From the NCBI GenBank assembly GCA_950295325.1, contig OX485804.1, positions 67,062,033 through 67,122,032 on the forward strand: a stretch of 60,000 nt of DNA, written 5' to 3'. Positions 23,830-38,499 of this stretch are shown one piece after another. The notes under the pieces are model-generated. The model was not told where the DNA came from and ran no database searches. It worked only from the letters and a program-made list of their open reading frames with translations. A program made the position numbers and the translations under genes. The DNA comes from Polytrichum commune. Lineage: Eukaryota; Streptophyta; Polytrichopsida; Polytrichales; Polytrichaceae. The stretch's first letter is position 1; each line of letters starts with the position of its first letter.

Positions 23830-26050
23830 AAGGTGACGTGGCCGCAGGAGAGGCCAGCATTTCGGGAGGAGGCTCCTCGAACAAAAACCAACCCCACAAC
23901 CCGACACACCAACCTCCTTGCCCCTACCAAAAAATACCTCACACCTTGCCAAAACACCGTTTTCGATCACACACTTGCAAACCACTTCATAACACAGCAA
24001 GGCATCCCAAAACAGGATGAAAAAAAAAATAAAAAAAAAATAGGGTAGACACAATCCACACACAACCTTAATCCCAACTTGGCACTAAAACCGCCACCCA
24101 ACTAATACTAATCGCCACTCCTTCCACCACACATTGCCACCCTCAATCACATACAAATATCAACGAACCCAACAACCAAAACACCACCACCAAACCTACC
24201 AATCTACAACTGCAAAGATCGGGATAGAGATGTGCACTTGCCACTCCCGATCTCACCATCACTACAAGCACTAAGGATTTCTCTGCTCAGTACAACCTCA
24301 ACCTCAACCCCAACATGTTGGACAACCTGTTGGACAACTTGCATCAGACTATCAAAACCCCCCCTCAAAGGCCCCTCCCCCCCGGCATCAACTCCCACTA
24401 ATGAAGTCTTACAACGAGTAGCAAATCGGTACTTATCCATCAGGCCCCTCACATCCACGACCTTGCCAAAAGCCTCAACATCAACCCACCTCGCAACCGT
24501 CTCTAGACCAATATCAACAACTTTAGGAGACAACGGACCATAAGACTTGCACCTACATCAACATCACTAGTAGAGACCCTGCAAAAAAATGGCCAACATA
24601 GACACAATCAACAAGACTTATGAGAGAAAAATGCAAAGCAGCCATATCAAGGAAACATAGCTCCAACAAACCGATGCAACCAACAACAACACAACATCAT
24701 GCAGAAAGAGAAAGTGGGCCCCACCAACCCGTTTGCACACCAAAATGAAGACATTGACATCTAATTGGAGGTAATCACATCCAAACATAGTAGTAACTTG
24801 CTACAACTATACATTTATCAAGAGTGTCCAATGGGAAATCTACTTCAAGCCGCCAACCAAGAGGGAAGATTCAAGAAAACAAACCCCTTACCCTCTCCCA
24901 CAAAAGCCCAAGAACAGGAGACACAAGCCATACCCATAGCGTCAAGAGGAGAAAGGCATGAGAGGATGAATGAACGGCAATCTCACACCCCAAAGGCAAC
25001 TTGGAGGGCTCACAAAGTTGGATGCGCCACAAGGTAGCAATCCCTAGCATGGAAATTGTCGCACAAATATAATATGGATATCCCGTCCATGAAGCCATGG
25101 CCATTCAATGAGGCAAACCAATCTTGAAAAAAATCCAATTGATGATTATTACGGGATGCCCCATGGATTACCGGTGCACAAATAACACAAACCCTCAAAT
25201 CTAGATATGGAAGATACTTAGGGAACTACCGAAAAAAACACATCCTCAAACAAGACATATTCCCAACATGCAACCTATGCACATCCCACTGAAACGACAC
25301 ATGCCTCCACCTACTATCATGTTGCATTAATATACACATAAACAATCTAAGGATAAGCCAAAAACAATAAAGCAATACACGCACTAGTGAACACACTACT
25401 AGCCCACCCCACAAGCCGTTGCTTTATCCTAATCAACACCAATAACATTAAAGACTGCACACCTGACAACACCATACCCTCATGGCTATTCCCATGTACA
25501 TGCTATCTACCAAGACGTAAATGCCCAACTCTACTTAGACTTGATATATTATGCATCTTAGGCACCCCACATACAAATAAACCACCCTTCACACCTAACC
25601 CAAACCTCCAAGTCCAAATATTTGATTTCACTTATTGCAACAAAAGATTCCCCCGCAAAACCCACCAACCGAAAACTTGATAAATATGCCATTCTCCACC
25701 CACTCCTATCCCAACTAGGGTGGATAGCACTACCACCCATTATAATCACAGTGTGAATAAGGGGCACTATACGTACAACAAGTGTAACTCCTCCAAGACC
25801 TACAAATCCCCAAATCTATAAACTAATGGAATCCTTCTCCCAAATTACAATAAGGTACCTAACACACATAATCCTAGACAAAAGGAAATTAGAAAAGAAA
25901 CAAGCTCCAATCCCACTTGATTAAACACACTTATTAACACTAAAACCCACAACTAACATAGACCACATAGGCCTAACACAACCACACGGTCCACCTATGA
26001 AAATAGGCACTAAGCCGGCCCCCACTCTCATGCTCACATAGACATGAGAG
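23830..26050. other. Strand-asymmetric A/C-rich block
   Basis: About 2.2 kb in which the plus strand is rich in A and C and poor in G, unlike both flanks. It contains runs such as CCCCCCTCAAAGGCCCCTCC near 24360 and long CCAACC/CACAAC-type text. Both strands have moderately long frames only because the composition avoids stops; none matches a known protein. It could be a decayed transposon with a skewed sense strand or a region shaped by transcription. Confidence 0.5.
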
Positions 26051-26769
26051 GGAGGAAGTGAATGAACATCGCATGTCAGGGTAAAAGACTAAGATATTCC
26101 TTTTTTCTTTTTCTTTTCATAAGCAACATTCTCAAGAATTCGAGCATGGGTACATTGTGGTTCAAGCAACTAGGGCAAATTGAGTTGACAAGACTTGAGA
26201 GGGACATGCAATCAATATCTTGGACTGCATCATTTCTAATTGGGGGTATTGTATGGTATTTAATAGTATAATTAACATATATAAAGGAAAAATATACAAA
26301 GAAGGGGAGTAGACATTCAAATAAAACTTGACGCTTAATGTCTTTATAGTCTGTCCGATTAGGGAGTTCACACATATGGAATTTTAACACTTACAGAGGT
26401 AACAAATGTAGAGGCCAATATTGTATGTTATCGGAGCCAAAGTCTGAGAGCCTTGGAAGTTGATTCCCCACTAGACACTTCTAGGCTAGGGCCAAACACA
26501 CTGAGCTTGAGCTCAAGTTATGTGTAGCAATCCCATGAAGCACCCTTCCACTGTGAAGGAGGTGTGGAGTTTGGTTGACTTTAACAAGATGAGTTGATTT
26601 ATTTCCACATGCATAAACTCTTAGCACACAAATGTGTGTGTTTGAATAGAATGTCATGGCTTATCTTTACACTACCCATTTACTCAAGAGGCCATCCCGG
26701 ATGCCAAGGTCTTTAGCCTTTTCTTTTAGACAAGAGTTCCTTTATTGAAACAAATTAATATTGATTCTA
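26051..26769. other. Intergenic DNA, no gene seen
   Basis: The base composition returns to AT-rich. No frame or repeat terminus is supported. Confidence 0.4.
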
Positions 26770-26775
26770 TAGTCC

Positions 26776-26860
26776 AATAAGCGATTAGGCTTATGAGACT
26801 AGAAGTGCATCGAAATGGAGTCAAAAAGGCTAATTTCTTAGAGTAATGGCTAGATGTCAA
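26776..26860 (+). repeat. Dispersed repeat D, copy 2
   Basis: Direct-orientation partner of 5460-5540, sharing GAGACTAGAAGTGCAT or its ACAT variant and GCTAATTTCTTA. It lies immediately left of repeat B copy 2. Confidence 0.45.
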
Positions 26861-26877
26861 GAGCTATGATCGGGGAG

Positions 26878-27108
26878 AATCGGCAGTTAGTTACAGATGA
26901 ACCGGTTGAGTTTGAGAAATAACCGGTTGAAGTTCAAGACTTCAGGAGAATTACCGATCACTTTAGAGGAATTCATGGAATATACCTCAAATTAATATAG
27001 GAAAGCCGAAGTATGTCAACATGTGACCGGTTGGACTTGCAAACACTAGGATCTCAACCGATGATGCCCAAAAATCTCCCCGATCACTGGTCAAGAGAGT
27101 GAGCCTGC
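26878..27108 (+). repeat. Dispersed repeat B, copy 2
   Basis: Aligns with the reverse complement of 3635-3892. ACCGGTTGA occurs twice at the start (near 26901 and 26925), followed by TTCAAGACTTCAGGAGAAT, GGAATATACCTC and ATGTCAACATGTGACCGGTT. No coding capacity. Confidence 0.65.
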
Positions 27109-28395
27109 TTGACTAACTAGCCAAGAGAATAAATGGGCGAGTCAATGTTGGAAACCTATACCTAGCTTAAGTGCATATAGTTCCATGGGGAGTTCTCCAA
27201 ATTCAGTCACCAGTTATTGGTAAGATAATGCAGCAGAGAAATATCAGTATACGATCATGCATACCAATATAATCAGTTTGAGAAAAGTAAGCACATACTG
27301 GACACAGTCCAAGAAAAATATCAAAAACCAAGTTCCATGTCTCCATGGCAATATTGACAAGGGATGCCTCCAACATAGGTGAATTTCCAAATTTTAACTT
27401 TAACCAACAATTTCTTAGGGATACCAAATAATCGTATCATGTCATTTCTGATCCCACATTCTCATAATCAAGGGTATAACAGGTCATTCCACAGGCAAAA
27501 GGTGAGGCATAACCAAGGTACATGACACAGGCATATGCCTAATCCGTTATGGAATTATCCGGTTCAGATATTTCACAAGAAATTCAAGAATAATTCAGTA
27601 ATTAGAAATACATGCTATCACGACGTTTCATGTAAGTCATACAAAAACTTAATAAACCATACCAGCTCATAGGCAACAGAGAATTTGGAGGTTTGAGACA
27701 ATGCCATTCCTTCCAATTAACGGATTCGTTAATATAAACTTCGCTGGTACATCTGACAAATGGGAATTGAGTGATATTTGTGAAAGTCTCATTGGTGTTT
27801 GATGGATCAAGGTGAAGAGCTACCTTCAATAACACTAGTAAGAAACATGGACTTAGCTCACATAACCCTACCCCATCATGTCAGATATACAGGTTATAAA
27901 CAGAACCAAACAATGGGTACTTTGAGGAGTATATATGCTATCCCACAACATTACAATGCAAAAAACCGGAGGACAGAACCAAGGACTTCAAAAATTCCAG
28001 CAATGTCCCCTATAGTCCATGATTAAAAAAAAGTATACAACATCTTCGAAAGGCCTTTAAACTTCAGAAAATTTTACTTTAAAAAATACAACTTTAAAGA
28101 AGACATGATTCCCAAATCGAACGTGGAAATTTGTGAACTTGGAAATTTACTCCAAAACAAATAACATAACTGCTTCCCAAAAGCTGCAACTTCAAGACTA
28201 CAGCCATTCACCGACACAAGATTGCACCATTTTGAAAACAATCTTTAAGCATCATGCTCAGTTCTCCCCAAGAGAAGCCATCTTGAAACTATGATGTGCC
28301 CTCGAGGTCAAAAATGGTTGACGACCAGCTCACAATCTTGCATTTCACTATGCGGACGTTCTTTACACTCAAATGAAGGAATATCCCAGAATAAA
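27109..28395. other. Intergenic DNA and 3' flank of RPS3 copy 2
   Basis: No recognisable frame on either strand. The right end should hold the 3' UTR of RPS3 copy 2, and it shares nothing with the 3' flank of copy 1. Confidence 0.4.
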
Positions 28396-28404
28396 CGTCT
28401 TGCT

Positions 28405-30008
<1,604 letters not shown>

Positions 30009-30052
30009 GGTGGGCGAGCGTGCGGCAGCAGCAGCAGCAACAGCGATGTAGT

Positions 30053-30135
30053 GTGTGTGCTGGAAAAGGACCGAAACCCCAGCCGCTTGCAATGCAGTAT
30101 GTGTGCTGGGAAAGGACCGAAACCCTAGCCGCTTG
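30053..30135 (-). repeat. 46-bp tandem duplication in the RPS3 copy 2 leader
   Basis: GTGTGCTGG(A/G)AAAGGACC followed by GAAACCC(C/T)AGCCGCTTG occurs twice, about 46 bp apart (30053-30089 and 30099-30135). Copy 1 has a single unit. The gene-distal unit keeps an exact telo-box; the proximal one reads AAACCCCA. Confidence 0.75.
30120..30127 (-). promoter_or_regulatory. Telo-box, RPS3 copy 2
   Basis: AAACCCTA, about 112 bp upstream of the start codon and beside a C/T-rich start-like tract. Telo-boxes are typical of plant translation-machinery genes. Confidence 0.6.
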
Positions 30136-30161
30136 GGGTCTTTGGGGAGAGAGAGACGAAG

Positions 30162-30192
30162 TTCCCTAAGTTCCCTGTGAGTTCCCTGTGAG
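30162..30192 (-). repeat. Short tandem repeat in the RPS3 copy 2 promoter
   Basis: GTTCCCTGTGA occurs twice in direct succession (30171-30192), preceded by the related GTTCCCTAA. Copy 1 instead has unrelated sequence containing a TATA-like element. Confidence 0.6.
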
Positions 30193-30894
30193 TTCTCAAG
30201 CCTTTCACAACCCGTCACAGGGCCGCTCTTCTCATTGGTTCTCACACATTTTCCTGCACCTAAGAGGACTGCATAACATTGCTAAAGCTCCACCTCACTT
30301 ACCCTAGGCATGAGAACAATTTGGCCAATGTTGGAAATAAACATGTGAGATCTTAAATGATATTTTAGGGTTAAAGGTATTTAAGGGAATTCAATCCGGT
30401 TTTTGGAGATGTTTCATTATAGATTTGTGAATGCAACGTAAATTTTGTTGTGTAAACCAAATCAATAGAAGTTGGCGAACATGAAAAACGAACCAATTAA
30501 TACCCACACATCTTAGTGATTTTCAAAAGAAAACTTAAGTCTTTACCTTTAAATGTCCGAGAGGTCCAAATTTGGCTCTCTTCATGCATATAATATTGAA
30601 TTTGAGCTAAATACTTTCAAATTTATATGTTTGTGTCAAAAGTGTTGTGTATTAAAACCAAGATGTGCCTAATTCAATGTCTACCGGTAGTCTTGAACAA
30701 AATCCTTATATTTGATTGGTGTCTGGTTGAGTGTGAATTGAATCTTACAACAATTGCTAAAAATACACCTATTGCAAAGAGATTGGACTATGCACTCAAC
30801 GTATGTAACCATTCTAACACAATAGTCAATGTATTGGGGGAGGGGGAGGCTATGTGATCATTTGAAAACTCGTAGAATCTTAACTTTGACAAGG

Positions 30895-31060
30895 AATGGG
30901 ATGTCATACGAGCTCCAAAGATTATGAAGAAAATGGCTACGGGCATGATTTGGATTTGCTTATTGTCTCACACTAATGGTGTGTTGCATACCCGACAAGG
31001 AGTTGGTGAATAGAGAAAGTGTTCGTTTAAAACTACTTACCTTAGTGCTATTGTAGTCAC
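30895..31060 (+). repeat. Dispersed repeat C, copy 2
   Basis: Aligns with 4320-4500 and, inverted, with 14870-15015: 'atacgagctcc', 'atggctacgg', GATTTGGATTTGCT and TGTGTTGCAT. It lies inside the duplication arm, so its pair at 14.9 kb is explained by the duplication, while the copy at 4.3 kb is independent. Confidence 0.5.
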
Positions 31061-31969
31061 AGGGTCCCCATGGAAAATGACATCTTTTTAATTATAATGG
31101 GTGAAATTCGTAATACCTTATAAATTAGTGGTTTGTTTTGAGAGGAACGGAAAACCCATCAACTTAGTAAAGAACTTGTGAACTTCAACCAATTTGGCTC
31201 TCATTTGTCTTCAATATCGTCACATTCTAAAAGGGTCCTCAACAAAGATGGCAAAACAATCCTCTTGATAATCGACTTTCAAGTTTTTAATTTTTTAATT
31301 TTTTAATTCCAATGTTGCATGCTCATCATGCCCCTAACATATCATAAAGCTTCATTGCTAATAAAATGTCAAGAAAGAGACAACCTTCTCAAATCCTTGG
31401 TCACTAACAATTGCCTCTTTTCACTCATTGCACAATAAGGAGGTATTTTGGATATGTTGGAGTCACCATCCCCATTGAAAGGCTATACTGGATATGGGAT
31501 GGATTCTCCCATCACAACATACCCCACAAAACCAACTTGCTACAACCCCAACCACAAGATTTTGCAACATAAATACTTTGGCTTACACTTTATTTATAAA
31601 AATCATCTTGTATGGACAATATCAATGTTCTTCAATTGGTAAAAATATTCATTTTGAGTATAAAATTTATTAAAAAAAACCCCCCATAAATAAGAATTAG
31701 CATGGGTTAATCAATGTAAGTGTTGATTGCTATAAATTGAAATGAAGTGAAGGCTTATTGAGAAAACGTTTATCAAAATCGAGACTTACCCCATCATGAC
31801 TTAAGACTTACCTCCCATATTAATGTTGATGTTGAGCAACTACTAAATCTGAAATAGTAATTTGTAGTTGATCTATAGTAGTATCATCCACCAAAGTTTG
31901 GAATAATGATATATGGCTTTATGTGTGGATCTTGATCTCCCAAATTATAGCCACATCGTTCTTAAGGAA

Positions 31970-32195
31970 ATACCATCACACATTGGTATGCATTACATGC
32001 TTGAACAATCTCCTCGTATTTGGAAATAAAGTGTGGAACTAGTCCAACAATATCATGGTAATTTGGAGTCAAACCATCTGCTATTTGCAATTGATGATAA
32101 TAGTTCAACTCTCCTCTATGTCCAACCAACATGACTAAATAATAGTTCAACTCTCCTCTATGTCCAACCAATATGACTAAAAATTTGGCAAATGA
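31970..32195 (+). pseudogene. Possible Ty1/copia reverse transcriptase scrap
   Basis: One frame reads MLEQSPRIWK then a stop, then VELVQQYHG and, after a shift, LLFAIDDNSSTLLYVQ. This resembles the copia RT segment around the LKQSPR-W motif and the catalytic YVDD region, but it is broken by stops and very short. Confidence 0.3.
32099..32182 (+). repeat. 42-bp tandem duplication
   Basis: AATAGTTCAACTCTCCTCTA followed by TGTCCAACCAA(C/T)ATGACTAAA(T/A) occurs twice head to tail with two substitutions, indicating a recent local duplication. Confidence 0.85.
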
Positions 32196-34554
32196 CCAAG
32201 ACTCATGTGACCTCTTTCAAAATTCCTTTGTGTTCTATATATGATAATTTTTTTGGATTAAGTTGAGAATGAAAAACACGGATGATGCTTACTAAAGTTG
32301 TCGAATAGACTTGTTTCACAATTGACACGACTCCTTTCTAGAATGTTTTTGGTAATTTGTTGTGAAACCCAAAGTTTTCAACCCTAATATATTTGCCAAC
32401 TTTTAGTTTCTACTCATGCTCCTCAATGAGAGGATTAGTCACACTTGGAGTGATTATTATGTAACCTCATTTGTTAAGAAGATTGTAATGCAAGTATGCA
32501 ACATTTAATTTTTTGTGTTGTTCATAGTTCTATACCTTGTTATAGGTTCCATATCTACTCATGATTTTTACATCAAAAGCCACATCACAAAAACTCTTGT
32601 GCAAAATCATTCACAAAGACTATAACTCGGTCACAAGTGGCTTTAGTTGTAGTAAGTGGAAATTTTATGTTAGTTAAACCCATATCACTTTGGTTAATGT
32701 TTAATTTGGGACATACTAAGAAGTTGGACTTATCATGATAACGTCAAAATATGAAAAATGAATCCAACATGTCTTATCATGTTAAAAGAGACTATATCAA
32801 CATACAAAATAATTCCTAGAAGACAAGATGCATTGCACAAGATCCAATTGCAAACGTTACTCATTATCCCATTTGTCTCGTGTTCCAAACAACACTTTGC
32901 AATACACTCATTAGTATGTAATTTCAAATGTCATTGAATTGCAGCCCAATACAAAAAAAGATATAATATTTCTTCATTAGAGTCTACCAATTATCATAAA
33001 GTCAACATGATACACGTGAACCCTTTATATTCGTTTGATTGTTCAATCAAAAGTTGCTTCCCGAGCCAACACACCAAGTTACCTCATTTTGCAACAAGAG
33101 CATATGATCTATGTTTGCTAAATTTAAGAATCCCCAAACTCGTAAAGCTCGTAATAGATGTTCATTATTCACTCTAGGTACTCATTTCTTATATACACGA
33201 CTAAATTGACGCTCTACCATAATTGCTTGAAATTGGACCAAGACAACCTCTTTGAATTCATTGATCAAGACAAATTCACAATACCCAAGGTCCTTGGACA
33301 AAAAGGTGACCTTCATCACTTCAAGAAAAGAAAAAAAATGGCGAGGGCTATTATAGAAGAACTTGAACTCAAGAAAAAAGACAACAATGAATCAAAGCTA
33401 GTACATAGAACCCACCACTAGGGCCCACCTTGCAAAGTTGCATTGTTGAAGTGAAATTGTGGGTCAAGATGTTGTTGTTGAAATGTTGTAAGTTCTTCAT
33501 GATTCTTCTGTTAAAAAGATTGTTGCCACATCTAGATGTTGCAATATAGAACCCCTTTGAGTGATACACTTATCATGCTACAAATGTGAGTGACAACAAA
33601 TTAACGAACCACAAATTATTTGACAGTTCTTGCATCGGTGTAGAGGTTAAAACCATTCTCTCCTTGTATCATAATTCATTGTAGACTCACAGTGAAAAAT
33701 ATATTCCTAATTTGTAGGTTGGCAAACAATGTCTAGATGGATTTTCATTTTGTAAACCATAGATATAATAAGTAGTAATACATACTCTACACATATTTGT
33801 CTGGTTGAAAGTAAGAGCTACCCCAAGTTTTGGATTGGAATTAAAGGTTCATTAAATTGAAACAACACATAAAAAAAAATTGTTATGATATGCAACTAAC
33901 TATAAATCAACATAATTTTGTAGATGCTCAAAATCTTAAGTTATTCCTCACTTAAATAAAAGTAAAAAAAAAACATCTCAACACAAGTCTTCATTCTCAT
34001 TATCTTTGCAAACAAAAATTCATAACCGAAGTATGCCTATATATTCATTTCCCAAACAAAATCAATAACAATCATGACATAAATAAAGTGATTCTCCTCC
34101 ATAATTGAAACCCTCCATGAATGAATTCATTACCACTCATAATCATCACAAAAACAAAAACAAAACAAAAATGCACTTACCACGAAAGTAGAGCTTGGTT
34201 GCTACTTGAAAAATGCAAAATGCTTGTGATATCCTCAATTACAACAAAACTCACAACAAGAACATCAAGCTAAAAAACTGTATCCATGGACAAGATCTTG
34301 CAAAGCTCCTTGTTAAATCTTTTGCTTCACTATCAAAAATCTTCTTCAAATATTGTATACATAATGGACACCAATTTTCATAGCAATTGACAATGCACTT
34401 GTAAAATAGTATTCGTGAAAATTTCACATTCACATGTGATTTCTTTTTCAAGACCAACTCAAATTTAACTCTTATGAAATACACTTCAACTTTGGAAATA
34501 AAATTACATTTTGAAACTAAATTTGTATGATACAAGTTCATAGAGCGAGGAAGA

Positions 34555-34660
34555 AGTCTTTTTATATCATGGCTGTTATGTTTTGATTGTTGTTAAGAGT
34601 GCTTGAAGTAACAATGAAGAACATAACATTCATGATATAAAAAATCTTTTTCCCTCATTG
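34555..34660. repeat. Imperfect long hairpin
   Basis: TTTTTATATCATGGCTGTTA followed by TGTT (from 34559) pairs with AACATAACATTCATGATATA followed by AAAAAA (34620-34645). Pairing continues inward through ATTGTT/AACAAT. The arms are about 45 nt with few mismatches and the loop is under 15 nt. It may be a small foldback element or a small-RNA precursor. No expression evidence. Confidence 0.45.
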
Positions 34661-35678
34661 TCACTTACACATGCTACTAGCATTTTGTAAATACATCTAG
34701 ATGTAGTTGACAGAAGTTGCCTTCAAAGACCAATTCAAGCCGGCCTTCCTTGCATTCAATAAAATGACATATGTGACAATTTTGCGTGTCATGTGACATT
34801 TTCATTAATATCATGTTTTGTAAATATTTTTCCTTCTAAATAATCATGCTACTACATCCTCCTAGACTATTCTCAAGCAAATATCGCAACATTTTCTCTA
34901 AATTGACACTCATTTCGGGCATCATACATTGCAATCACAACAAGTCCATTTATGTATAGTGGATTATAATAATGACAACTTGATCAAATTGATCATTCAA
35001 TGACATTTCTCTCATCCACCCATTACGTTCATCTTTGAGCATCATTGTCCATGACTGAAAGTGATCACATAGTCTTTGGCCCTAACAAGACGGAGCCAAC
35101 AATAATCAATAAAGAGATAATGTTTTGAAGACTCGGGTGCATGTATTGGATATGTTTGCCTCAAATTACAAGTTGTAACGCCTTGCCACGTATTTCTCTT
35201 TGAAGATGGGGGCTATTTATGTGTCTTAATTGCATACCATAGATCACAACATGGCATCCTATGTAATACCATCAAAACCATCCATTGTCTACTGAATCTA
35301 GTGGTTGAAATTTGTAAAAATTGTGTTGTAAGAAAAATGCGCATAATTTGGTGAATCTTATCCAATCACCTATATTTGAGTGGTGCATGACTATATTTAG
35401 ATTCAGTATCGGATACCCAAAAGACATGTGTTTCAAAGAGGTTGTTATGGGGGGGGAGGGGGCTACATGCTCATCTTATGGCTTATGGGTAATAAAAATG
35501 TAGAGTTGAAGTAGTATCAAAAAATTTGAATCTTGAACAACGAAGATTTGCATGTTTGATGTCATTCATAGGCCTTCATGTCAAAGAATGTTTACATTTT
35601 GAGTATAACATAGTACAAGTAATAGTTTCAACTTTGTATCATTTATAAATTGTACAACCATGTCTACACGAGATTCCA

Positions 35679-35681
<3 letters not shown>

Positions 35682-35715
<34 letters not shown>
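35682..35715. repeat. (AT)n microsatellite
   Basis: An uninterrupted AT dinucleotide tract of 34 bases. Confidence 0.95.
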
Positions 35716-35717
<2 letters not shown>

Positions 35718-36479
35718 CAAATGTTGCATAAACCAATCAATAAATTTTTAGAGTATACCTAAAATTGACTAAGCTTCAACCATTATGAAGGGTTTTTTGT
35801 ATTTAGGAAAATGGAATTGTGTCAACCCCACGAGACGTAATATGAATTGCACAATACCTTCATAAGAACAGAGGTGTACACTCTTGATTATTATTATTGT
35901 TTTAACCTACAACATTGTTTGAAGAGGAAGATTTTGCACGTTGCGTATAATATCATTAAGTGTGCTTTGGAAAACGCGGCATTCTTATAGTAACAATTGC
36001 TTTGGATCTTGCTCCTCTGCAATTTTTAATGCCATATACAAGTTGCACTATGGGAGAAGAGTTTTGAAGCTAAAAGGTGTTCCCTCCTATGGAATTATAC
36101 AAGATACAATAACCCATGGGAACATTTTGAGAATGTTGTGTTTACTATTTTCACCAAGCAAGTATGCTCATTATAGGACTAATCCACTCGGGGACCTACC
36201 ACCAACATACCAAACCATAATCTAAGCAAATTCAAATAGAGGTTGAATTGGGGAATCAATGATGGGAGACTATTGTCTACCATGGCCAACACACACCTAG
36301 TCTAGCACAAGTGGTCCTTTTTATGTATGAATCGAGCTATTATGGTTATGTGAACATGATGTCATGAGTTTGTGCCTAGCTAATAGATTAGTCAATCCAA
36401 ACTGAAATTTTCGCACTAACATTATTGATGCAAGTAGTTGGCCAACATTGGCTAATAGGCCATGAAATTTATCCTTTGA

Positions 36480-36484
36480 AGCAT
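36480..36484 (+). repeat. Target-site duplication, left (AGCAT)
   Basis: AGCAT directly precedes the left LTR and recurs at 51260-51264 after the right LTR, as expected for gypsy-type integration. Confidence 0.95.
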
Positions 36485-37405
36485 TGTAATACCAATTTTC
36501 TGGCCATAGCCTGGTAGAAAGGAAGAAAAAACTTTTCTTTTGTGATAAAGTAACTAAAAAGATGGATGAAAGTTAGTCTAGGATGAAAGCGGCAGGCTAT
36601 AGGCCGAGGGAAGAAGTTTCAGGAGTTGCAACCGTCAGGAGCTCCGATCTTGATAAGCGGGCTATCGCCAGAGAGAAGACACTTCTCGTTATATCTACTG
36701 AAGCCATAGCTGTAGAGAATCAGGCTATAGGCGATAGAGTTAGACTCAAGCATAGTTGTTTTTTTGAAGTAGGATCAGAGCTGGAACATCGCCGTCTGTG
36801 ATAGAGGGATGTAGCTAAGTAAGATGTAATTAGTTTGAGGAAGTAAAGACAGTTGCATGGAAATGTTGAGTATGGCCATAATATGTATGTGATCATTATT
36901 GTTGAATCAGTGCACAAGTAGTTTGCACGAGTGAATGAAATTAGCACGACTTGAGTGGAAGGAGTTGAGTCAAGCATGAGGATCTGCGAGTGAAGAAGAG
37001 CGGCGACCAAAGAGTCTGTTGACAAATTAACGAAGTTGATATCGAAGTTGGAGACATATTGGAAAAAGGAGAGAGTGAAAGGTCGCAACCTGCATTGTGA
37101 AAGAAACCTGTTGGATTGAGATTGAGGAGTTATCTTAAGGTGGAAATCAGAGAGTGATTGGCAGTGAGAGAGAGGAACGAAGCATAAAGAGGGATGGACT
37201 ATCGCCGAAGTAAAGATAAATGGAAATGGCCATAGTCTGTAGTTGGGATACAGCGAAGTGAGAGCATCTGTAAGAACTTGAGCAAGAGTTGTCAGAACAG
37301 TAGGCATAGCCAAGGAGATCAGATTAAGGCTGAGATTACCGAGAAAGGAGAGCCGCAGTAGAAACAAGAGAGTTACAGAGCCAACCAAGTTACTGAGAGA
37401 TACAC

Positions 37406-37440
<35 letters not shown>

Positions 37441-38410
37441 TGCTGAGAGTGGCACAAGAGGAAGAACCGAGAGCTGGTAGGCATGGGCACTGGGAGGTCT
37501 TATAACTGCCTATAGCCTGTGCGAGAGCGAGAGAGAGAATGAGGGAAAGAGAGTTGTCCGAGGTTATCACTAAGAGGGAAGCAATGAGGGCACCAGAAGG
37601 TCCACTTAAGTAACCGAGGTTGTCATGATGATAAAGTAGTTCTGAGTTGAGAGACATTACCTCGAGAGACAAGAAGTTTAGAGGGATTATCGAAACATGA
37701 TGAGAATCGGAGTGTCATGATGATGTCGAGTCGATAAATAATCCAATCCACAAAGAACGTGCTTTGACATGATTAGGAATGAGAAAGATATGGTTTGATG
37801 TGAGAGGAATTAGGCTAGCCGTTGTAATAGGTTGTGTTGGAACCTAATGGCTATAGCCTATGTGTTATGTGATTATGGAAGAAGGATGCAGGAATTCAAG
37901 CATGTCTTGTGTGTTGTGTGGGACAATGAAGAGCATGAGATAAGTGAATTTTTCATTATGAGTAATAAATGATAAATGAGATAAAGTGAAGGAACAAATT
38001 CTTTGAGCAATACAATTTGAATTATGATTGATAGCATTAAATAATCAATTAACGAAGGAAGAAGATACTAACCCCAATAGGATGAAAATCCATTGGAAGA
38101 CTATCGCCAAGATCCGAAAAGACTATTGCCAAAGCCATTGAGCTTCACAACTGCAATAGGTCAAAAACGTAGAGTGATAGAAAATTACCCCAAAGATAGG
38201 ACGGAATCACTCACGACTGAGGAAGCACAAAAGAACCATAAGAGGGGAGGAATGAAGAATTAAAGAAGGAATGGAATAAGAAAGAACCTAAGTTGTTATT
38301 ATGAACCTTAATCCAAAGTGACATTAACCCTTATAGACACTATCTCAGTCTTCCTGGAGACATTGTTCCCTGGGTTTTGTTGTTTAGAGAGAAACCAAAA
38401 ACTTACTACA
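36485..38410 (+). repeat. 5' LTR, 1926 bp
   Basis: Starts TGTAATACC and ends CTTACTACA. It should hold promoter and polyadenylation signals. It is purine-rich on the sense strand, with (GA)15 at 37408-37438. A family of GGCTATAGCC-like words occurs at least a dozen times (for example 36595, 36660, 36723, 37197, 37508, 37849, 38099 and 38121). The long antisense frames reflect the purine bias. Confidence 0.96.
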
Positions 38411-38414
38411 TTTT

Positions 38415-38431
38415 TGGCGCCGCTGCCGGGG
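38415..38431 (+). other. Primer binding site, tRNA-Asp type
   Basis: TGGCGCCGCTGCCGGGG begins four bases after the LTR. It matches the complement of the plant tRNA-Asp 3' end (with CCA) apart from one position, the usual primer class of Athila/Tat-like elements. Confidence 0.8.
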
Positions 38432-38499
38432 AAGGCTGTGGTCGTCTTTTAAGGTTAAATTGGAAAGGGATAATTAACAAATGACCGGTGTCAATTACA

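Larger units (their letters stand above)
31461..36484. other. Long AT-rich intergenic region
   Basis: Apart from the small repeats, hairpin and possible copia scrap listed separately, I see no gene. The insertion site of the LTR retrotransposon forms its right edge. Confidence 0.4.

Noticed and set aside
23495-24063. Overlapping minus-strand frames of 125-134 residues as a possible gene
   Set aside because: No known motif, conflicting frames and no clear splice structure; they overlap the repeated TCGAGAAGAAATTG words.
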